From: Cryptomeria japonica
Taxonomy: Eukaryota; Streptophyta; Pinopsida; Cupressales; Cupressaceae
Assembly: GCF_030272615.1 (NCBI RefSeq)
Contig: NC_081409.1
Coordinates: 913,879,840 to 913,943,839, forward strand
Direction of reading: 5' to 3'
Length of the DNA stretch: 64,000 bases
The translations under genes and the position numbers were made by a program. Numbering within the stretch: position 1 is the stretch's first letter; the number at the start of each line of letters is the position of its first letter. Of the stretch, positions 56,524-64,000 are shown one piece after another. A model generated the notes under the pieces. The model was given only the letters and a program-made list of their open reading frames with translations, was not told the DNA's origin and made no database searches.

Positions 56524-58116
56524 TGTTGGAAATGTGAGTTATGTTGAGTTGTGTTGTCATTGATGTCAACTTGTCTAGTGTTGTCATTGATGTTACCATG
56601 TGTTGTACATGGTCTGGAAGTTAGTGTTTTGATATTTTTATATGGTCTAGTCGTGATGTTAAGGTGTTTCCAAAAGATTGGTGTAGTGGAAGTTTTAATA
56701 TGCAAGAAAAAATATTTACATGCACGAAAGACTATTTAATGTCCCAATGGAAGAATTCTTTGTATTTATTTGATTTATGAAGATTATGGATTTTAGTTAT
56801 GGATATAATTTTTATGATATGTGTATAATGCACTATTAGGTTTTCAGGTCCTCTATTGCTTAGATGATAGAGTTGGTTGTTGCTATTTCTGATAGTGAGT
56901 TTGTTTGTCAATACTGGTCTAATTTGTGGATTCATGTCAATATTGGTCTAAAGAATGCTTGGCAGTTCTCTAATATGTGGATTCATGTCCTATATCTTGG
57001 AGGACATGTTCATTTTTTTCATGCAATGTTCTAACTCAATTTTCTAGTGCTAGTTTTATTGGCAATCAAAGTTATATTGTTTTGTGTTTAGTGTCGTCAA
57101 CTGGTTGGTTTTTGGCTGATTGAGGTGGTGTATCTTATTTGGATCATGCTCTTTTGGTTTGGATATGCATTCAAGGTCGAGTTTGGATGTTGAAATGGGT
57201 CTCCCCATGACATGTGTAGGTCCACTTTGTGTATTTTGTATTGGAGGATGTTTTGGGCCGACTAGTTGGCATGCTTTATTGTTTATCTACACATTTCATT
57301 TGATGTCAACTTTGGGGAATGTGTTAGTGTGTGTGATTTGTTGGAATCATTTTAGAAGGATGTGTTGGGATGTGTTTGGGTCTCCTCTATCTCTTGTAGT
57401 GGACCACATTTGGTATTATTGGTTTGAGTGTCCTAAATTATGTAATTTTGTATTAACTGTATGTGGCTAGCCTAGTTGAAGTTTTAATAAATGATCTTGT
57501 ATATATAGATGTGTGGCTGTATGAGTTAAGGTGTGTAATGCAAGTGAATTGATGAGAAGTGGATGTGAATGATATACAAATAGATTTGGTGCAAAAGTTA
57601 GTTTGCGAAGAGCTTTGATGATATCTTCAATGCAACAATATTTTGAGACATTGATTGATGTCAAATGTGTTTGCCATGATATTGGTCACTTGACATAGTG
57701 GTTCAAGGATAATTTAATTATAAGGAGATCTTGTCCATTTCGATTCATCTATTCCCTGTACCTATTGAAAGGTGATGTGTTTCTTTTGTCATCTTGTGCA
57801 ATCTTTTGTATCTTTCCCTAAGGTTGTGCGCCTTAGTCTTACAAGTCCTATCAGGTGCAATGAGGTCCTTGGCCTTGAGCCTAAAACATTGTAATCCGTT
57901 ATTCATATTGTAAGAGTGATTCTCACTATGGTTTTTCCTCGTTTAGGGTTTTCCATGTAAATTCAATGTTCATGTGTTTATTGTGCAAGTGTTATTTCAT
58001 GTTTCATAATTGTAGTAATAAGCTAATTGTGGTTTGAAGTTTAAAAGATCAAGAGTAAAGTATTAAGAGGTATGGACTGATTCATCCCCCCTCTCAGTCC
58101 CGTGGTGTGTTTAACA
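56524..58116 (+). repeat. 3' LTR of E2 (1593 bp)
   Basis: TGTTGGAAATGTGAG at the start and TGTGTTTAACA at the end, with CCCCCCTCTCAGTCC shortly before it. It shares long stretches with solo LTR E1. A U5 stretch TATGGTTTTTCCTCGTTTAG is at about 57927-57946. Confidence 0.85.
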
Positions 58117-58279
58117 CCAAGGTGGATAAAAGTACACACAATTCAAGTGACCAAACTTCTCATCAACTATCTAATCAACTTTAGATGCATGAGAGTGTAA
58201 ACTATTCAATGGTACTATAAGATCATCAAGATAAAAATATGAGAAGACATATAATTAAGATACACGATCACCTGTGCCA

Positions 58280-59175
58280 ATTGGAATAGTCTCTCTACTT
58301 TGCAAGTCTCTAATAAGCATTGAATCGAGTGTGAACTCAATAGTATTGCCTACCCCACTATGTTTAATATGATAAATAGATATGCTTGATTAGCTGAAAG
58401 AGAAGGTACACTTAGAAAATTTGGGAATAGCCCACCCAAGAAATGATCTCCCTACAAATGCCACTAGAGTTTCATCACCTAAAGTGAAGAAGACATACTA
58501 TGAGGCTCTAGGGAAGAAAAATAAACCTATGAAGAACCCATGTAATGTGAGGCACCTAAGTCAATGATATAATATATAACTAATGATGATGATGTAGTGG
58601 CAAGCCTTATCCATTGATTTATCTTTTCCTTTTTCCTTTGTCGTAGTAGATTATTGAGTTGATGAGGATTCTTTGATAGATTCAGGGACCCCCATGTTGT
58701 GCTTCTCGAGAAGATGTGAGAATCGGTTAATCTACTTCTTCATACATTTGCATTGATTGTGCCCAAGTTTCTTGCAATAGGAACACTTAAATTTTTCTTT
58801 CTTAGGTTTCCTTTGTTTTGAAGAAGTTTGAGTTTGGTTTTGAAGGATTCATATTTAAAAAAAAATGGTCTTCTTGTCATTTTGAGTGTTTTTCTTCTCC
58901 TCTCTATTGTTTAGTGCCTCCTATTCCCATTCCCAACAAAGAGGGCTTGTGTTTTTGAAGAATTCAATGTGCCCATGTGTAATAACTTATCCCATTCCCT
59001 AGTCAAGCCACTAATAAACTTATCTAGAGAAGGAATCTTCCATGTAGGTCCAAGGACCCTTTTGATGTAGTATAAGGTATATACATTCATAGAGTAGTTA
59101 GTACCCAATTTGGAGAGTGTACAAAGACAAATTTGATCCTTCCTTTTCTCTATTCCACATTCTTTCAATTGCAAC
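58280..59175 (-). pseudogene. Copia gag-protease relic
   Basis: Minus-strand translation gives a Gag core near 59120-58930 (LDKFISGLTREWDKLL, MGTLNSSKTQALF). A CCHC knuckle CSYCKKLGHNQCKC lies near 58790-58745, and a protease start YYIIDLGASHYM near 58580-58545, where D-L-G replaces D-S-G. Frames shift and stops intervene throughout. The knuckle and Gag core differ from elements A-E, so it comes from another copia family. Neither LTR was identified. Confidence 0.65.
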
Positions 59176-59179
59176 CTTG

Positions 59180-60310
59180 GAGATTTGAATTAGATGAAGA
59201 AATAATCAAGGGTGTCAAAGGAACTAGGCTCAAACTTATGAGCTCATTCTCAACTCATGACCTTTCATTTCATCTATTTTCCCAGAAAGTTTCTCTAGTG
59301 CAAGTCAAATTTTATTTGATGTATTCAAGGATTCCATATGAAAAAGGAGTTCAAGAGACGCATGTATTTGAAGGCTTCGCCACATTTTTTAAATCACATT
59401 TCTTTTGTTTCCTAACCAGTAAGTTCTTTCTTAGTTGCTATCATTACTTGATGCAACACTTTGTTATTTAACATGTTGTACTTTCAATTTTAAATCATGG
59501 TAGTTAAAAGGGTGTAAATGGTGCGATACTCTAATTTGGCTACATGCTTAATATGATTTTTTTAATAAATACTAAAGATGAAGTGAAAAACTAAGTACAC
59601 AAGCACACAAGACACCCCCTTGATTCAACATTCAAACTCTCCTTATTTTGAAACTTTATTATTTAGAGCACAAAAAAGTGTAATGGAAAACAAAGATACT
59701 ATATAAGTTTAGTGTGTTATTATTTCTAATGGATGAGAACAAATAAACATCAATTTCAAAAAAATGACACTCAATTTCAAGTTGCTAGGCAAATGTTATA
59801 ATAATTTCACTTGTCTCTGTATTGCCTAATTTTTGCATTTGAAAAATCTTTTTTTTTTTTTTTTTTAAATTGAGATTGGAGAGGGAAAATTTTAACATTG
59901 CATGAATAGATGTTGTGCTACTTGTTTAAATTTTACACTCATCACATGGAATAAAGACTTACAAAAAAAAAGTTATGCCCTTTACATGCAATGATGACAT
60001 AAAAAAAAAACAATACCCAAGAAAAAAATTGTAGCTTCCCAAAAAGGAACCAATAATGAAACTATAGGTAGGTGTGAATGAAAGAAAAACTTAAACTATG
60101 ATGTTGCATGTAGGTTTGATGCATTTTATCAATGAAATCATACATTTCAAGTGGCACCTTTATTTATTTTGTCTTCCACTAGTACAACCCTCCAATGAAA
60201 ATCTACATGACCTCAAACAATTTGTGGTCTCTATCATTGACAACTTTCAAGGGTTTCTAAGATGACAACCTTCATAACGTTTATGTCAATGGCTATGGTT
60301 CAACCTACAT
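59180..60310. other. Spacer
   Basis: Apart from an open stretch of 112 codons at 59133-59471 with no recognised motif, nothing stands out. Poly-A/T runs lie near 59850-59868 and 60001-60010. Confidence 0.5.
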
Positions 60311-61250
60311 ATGTGATAGCTAAATTAGCTTATACCTAAATACACTCATTTTACCTTGTTCTAAGCCATTTAATTAGTTAATTTAACTTTTTCTTATCCC
60401 TCATCCTCAATTGAATAAATTTATATTTATTTAATTAGTCTTTCACCTTTATCTCCCTCTTTAATCACATTAATTTATATTTATTTAATTAAGTCAACTT
60501 TATCCACCTAAATCTTCTAAATCTTCTAACTAAATAAATTAGTTAATATATAATTAATTAATTAATTTAGACTAATTAACCCCTAATCTTGTGCACATGT
60601 GATAAGATTCTTCTTTTCAATTAAATCCTAATTTAAAATTTCTTCACCTCCTTGGGAATGTGCAGCAAGACAAATCTTGACTTTTTGAGATCAAATATTG
60701 CCTCCCACAATACCCTTTTCAACTAATCCCACTAAATATTACCTATGACCTATTTCATATGTCCAATCCCCATCATTGATCTCATAGCCACCTTTTCCAA
60801 TCAACTATCTATTGATATTTTTTCAATTCCCCTTGCTTGAGAGCCTTCATCAATTGTGAGCCTTCCATTTCTCAAACCTAGCTCTTGCACCTAATGGTAC
60901 ACTTGTCACATGAATAAAACTTCAATTCAAACCTTAATCCTTAATTAATCTTAGCCATCTATTAATTAACACATCTTGGCCCTTGATTTCCCTCTTGAAA
61001 AGTCTATAATAAATTAGAGGCCTCTCCTCCCATTTGGACATCTTCTATCATCTTAGCTAAATGATGTAGCATTTTTCATCTAATGTATCTTTAACATATC
61101 TTTGTGCTCTCCTTTTGACCTCTCATCATCTCAATTCTGCTATCATGTTGTTGGTTTCATAAGCAACCACATTCCATACATCAAAAAAGAAAATAAAGAG
61201 AGTATTGGGTGCAACCCTTCTTCTAGGTCAATCCAATAAGAAAGAGGTAA
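60310..61250 (+). repeat. Possible decayed gypsy-type solo LTR
   Basis: Resembles the style of the F LTR: a TGTGATAGCT start, a block of TTTATATTTATTTAATTA motifs, then pyrimidine-rich sequence, and a TATAATAAATTAGAGGCCTC promoter-like stretch near 61001 comparable with TATAAATAGAGCCC in F. No exact alignment, matching border or target duplication was established. Confidence 0.3.
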
Positions 61251-61405
61251 AGGTTCAATTTGTATACATTTGCATTCTTTATTTATCCCTTTTTAATTTT
61301 CTCATGTTCACTCAAGTCATACATGAGGGTGCAAAGATGAACTTGGTTTAATTTGACAACACAAAAAATGATACTTGAGATTGTTATAGTCTCAACTCAA
61401 GAATT

Positions 61406-62580
61406 CAAGGTCCTTTATTTGTTTTTGATTAAGTAAAAACAGGTTTTTAAGGGACCCAAAACCCTATACAAAACAGGTTTTAAAAGGGGCTCCTGCAACC
61501 CATAACATGAGATATTCAATCAGCTTCACAAAATGGAACACAACCAAGACAAGACGGAACAAGACAAAGAAAGGGTAGAGACCCCAAAGAGAAAAGTTGC
61601 CTGAAAAGTAAAACCAAACCATGAGCCAACTGTAGGTAGACCATAACAAACAAAGGGCAGTAGAGAGAAAAAAACAAAGAAAGTTCCAGCTGTCCACAAG
61701 GGTAAAGACAACCCCCTAACTTAGGATTTTCCTATGGAGCCCTTCTTATGGGATTGAAGGATCATGTCAAAAGAAGGTGAGGACCGCTTAAAATGTTTTC
61801 CTTTAGCCTTAATCTAACTGTCTTCAACTTTAGCAGCCTCATCTTGCCACTCCAACGGATCTAGTGCTGGAAACCCAACAACCATGGAGTGAACAACATA
61901 CGACACAACTCTAGCAGGACCAACATGGCTCAAGCCAGAATCAGCCCTAGTAACAGATCCAAGTAAAGGGAACGCACCAACAATCTCCCTAGAGACTGGA
62001 ACAACCCCAACAGACCGGTCAGATCTAGTAACCGGGGCAGATCCAGTAACCAAAGAGCCAACAACATCACCTTCCTTCCTAACAACAACGAGAGGGACAA
62101 CCTCAACAAAAGAAACACCAGTTTGCAACCCACAACCCCCAACAACCACCTCAGGCCACAAGGAAACAATGCCACCCACCATGGGGGAAGCCACCCCATC
62201 CGTCAACCCGACCGTTGTGGTAGCCAGGTTGTCCTGAGTAACCACCTAGAAAAAACTTCACTGTGAAGAATTCTTCACAACAGAATAATGCTTAGCTAAA
62301 GCACTGTTCCACCAAGACACAAAGCGTTTCTTAGTAACACCAAGATCACATTTGGCAGCAACATGACCCGTTTTAAAGCACCTTCTGCACCTAAAGGGAA
62401 TCCCTTCATAGTCCAAAGGCTAAATCCAATGGCCCTTAGGAGACATAAGTTTTATCTTTGCAGGCAATCCCTTAGACACATCAATGTCCACCAAGATGCG
62501 AGCATAGGTAGAATGACGAATATTAAAGTAATCAGAATTGAACATCAGGAAGTCCCCAAGAGCAAGGTCCTTTATTTGTT
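61406..62580 (-). mobile_element. ORF1-only L1-type LINE copy with 18-bp TSD
   Basis: CAAGGTCCTTTATTTGTT occurs perfectly at 61406-61423 and 62563-62580. The 1139 bases between, read on the minus strand, hold the C-terminal half of a LINE ORF1 followed by about 390 bases ending in CTTAATCAAAAAC, a typical plant LINE tail. No ORF2 (endonuclease, reverse transcriptase) is present. The perfect long duplication indicates target-primed insertion as one unit. Confidence 0.8.
61814..62562 (-). pseudogene. LINE ORF1 (nucleic-acid-binding, CCHC), 5'-truncated
   Basis: Starts in frame with GDFLMFNSDYFNIR at the duplication border, then STYARILVDIDVSKGLPAKI, HWIQPLDYEGIPF and the zinc knuckle CRRCFKTGHVAAKC (about 62400-62355). 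This is the DUF4283/zinc-knuckle arrangement of plant L1 ORF1 proteins. After KHYSVVKNSSQ, stops occur near 62250. The frame then runs from 62245 to a TAG at 61814 through a Val/Gly/Ser-rich tail. ORF1 binds LINE RNA. The truncated start and the stops make it non-functional. Confidence 0.75.
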
Positions 62581-63864
62581 GTTACTTTTTTGGTTCCTTA
62601 ATTATTTAGTGGTTTCATCTATATATCATTTGTCATTATTAAACATTATGTCGATTGTTAAATATCCAATTATAAAGTAAGGATATTCCTTTAAGTCAAG
62701 TTTACAACATTCCACATGTTTTAAAAGGCCTCAATTTAAATCCTACAAGTTAAAACATTTTTGGTTCATGAAACTTTACTTTAATAGCTTATATTGTTGA
62801 CTTTTTATGCTTGATGAGACATTTTATCCATGGTTTCTTCTATTGGTTTAAAACTGTAAAAATAAATGATACAAAATTCAATAGGTTAATCCACTAATTA
62901 GCCATTACAAAATTAATAATATAATTATATTAAAAGGGACAACAAATTAACAAAAATTACAAGCATTAAGACTAAAATTACCATTGTAGTAAGACTAAAA
63001 CTACTACCAAAATGTCGAACAACTTAAATCACAAACACTAAGCTTACACTTCTAGGCTTAAAAGTGTTAAACACTCAGAGTTGATTGACATTCTCTAAGC
63101 TTAATATATTGCTTAGTGTGTGTGGTTTAAGGCTGGGCCCAAAACTTAATGTTGGTTGCTCGTATTCTTTGTAAATTATTTTGATTCAATATGAAAAAAT
63201 ATAATTTACATTCATAAATGCAATACATTTGAAAGGAAATATGGAAATAAGACTACATAATTACTACATTGTGAAATTTATATTAAAAATAAATTCTTGA
63301 TGAGAAAAAAATCTTCTGATATAAACCCTATATAGAAACTAGAACAAGAATCCTCATTTATAACCTTACTCACTCTCAAAACGTTTTAGAATTTGAAAAA
63401 TAATAAATTCTTAAAAATATCTTCACTTAATTAGGTTAAATTTTTCAATGGACACCACCATCTATGGCTCTACTTTCCTCCTAAAATGAATCATCCATTA
63501 ATTGTAATTGAAAAAGAAAAGTTAGGAAAAAACCTACCCATACTTGATGACCTAGGTATATAGGGTAGAGCAGAGGGAGATCATAGGTAACAGGATCGAA
63601 TTGTTAAAATTTCTTCCATTGAAAATGGATTTTTGCTTATCTTCGAGATATTTGTTTAAGAGGCATAAAGAACGTGGGTCCTGAACAAGATCCATGTTTG
63701 GACAACAATAGTATATTGTCTCTTCCATATTAACAAATTTGCTCCTGCAATACCAAGACATGTCAGAAAATGACAGCATATTGCATGGCTTGTGGTGATC
63801 CAAGCACTAATCTGTGAAGGCCATTCTTTATTGTTTTAACTCCATTCACACTTCTTTTAATCTA
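62581..63864. other. AT-rich spacer at right end
   Basis: No supported gene. A minus-strand frame (63803-63552, 83 codons) follows a TTGCAG-like acceptor but has no recognised motif; see rejected items. Confidence 0.5.
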
Positions 63865-64000
63865 CAAATTAGAAGCTGAATGGTTTTGATAATGGAGCTG
63901 ACACACAATATGTAAGAAGGCAGAAGCTTTGAATAGTTGCCCACTTCTTACGAGACAAAAAAAAATAACAAGCTGGTCATGTGAAGAGTGAGAATGAATG
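63865..64000. repeat. Dispersed ~110-bp repeat, copy 2 (runs off window)
   Basis: Starts AAATTAGAAGCTGAATGGTT. It matches 53992-54097 apart from substitutions and a ~20-base insertion containing an A run (63957-63965). Confidence 0.75.

Larger units (their letters stand above)
54098..58116 (+). mobile_element. 5'-truncated copia element E2 with 3' LTR
   Basis: Begins mid-integrase and runs through reverse transcriptase, RNase H, polypurine tracts and a complete LTR (56524-58116) of the same family as solo LTR E1. No 5' LTR, gag or protease lies upstream; sequence at 53992-54097 belongs to another repeat. Confidence 0.85.

Noticed and set aside
59133-59471. 112-codon plus-strand frame
   Set aside because: No recognised motif, overlaps the start of a minus-strand copia gag relic.
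63552-63803. Minus-strand frame after a TTGCAG-like acceptor
   Set aside because: Only 83 codons, no recognised motif and no partner exon in the window.

Overview
The window is plant nuclear DNA, almost certainly from a seed plant with a very large, repeat-rich genome. The nested LTR retrotransposons, L1-type LINE debris and AT-rich spacers suggest a conifer or other gymnosperm, but that is inference and no species can be named. One intact host gene is visible: a six-exon D-type cyclin (coding span 19127-20949, plus strand). Almost everything else is transposable elements in various stages of decay.

Left block (1-16572). A young Ty3/gypsy element of the Tat lineage (dual RNase H) fills 1-15191, with its 5' LTR cut by the window edge. 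It carries a long gag-protease frame (with a G-patch) and an in-frame reverse transcriptase/RNase H/integrase frame separated by one stop codon. It sits inside the gag gene of an older minus-strand copia-like element, whose 5' LTR, primer site and gag start remain at 15192-16572.

Gene island (about 16573-26462). The cyclin D gene has a TATA box and a cluster of E2F-like sites upstream and ordinary GT-AG introns. Downstream are a three-copy tandem repeat (22636-22995), an orphan open exon on the minus strand (23748-24047), and an RNase H fragment of a LINE held between two ~190-bp direct repeats.

Nested block (26463-51923). Target-site duplications (TSDs) and LTR borders resolve a nest. A solo LTR (E1, TSD TAAAT) was split by copia element A (27134-51102, TSD ATGTT). 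A was then hit three times: in its integrase by element C (30699-37328, TSD ACTAG/GCTAG), in its RNase H by the small non-coding LTR element D (39116-40888, TSD CAAGT), and in its 3' LTR by copia element B (42869-50751, TSD CAGGG). C is the most unusual: it keeps gag and a long unrecognised frame but shows no protease, reverse transcriptase or integrase. A, B, C and E share extra polypurine tracts, a short inverted repeat around the 3' LTR junction, and a C-rich LTR terminus.

Right block (51924-64000). It holds AT-rich spacer, a 5'-truncated copia (E2, 54098-58116), a minus-strand copia gag-protease relic, a faint gypsy-like LTR, and a 1.14-kb L1-type LINE copy that carries ORF1 but no ORF2, bounded by an 18-bp perfect duplication. 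No RNA genes or CRISPR arrays were seen.
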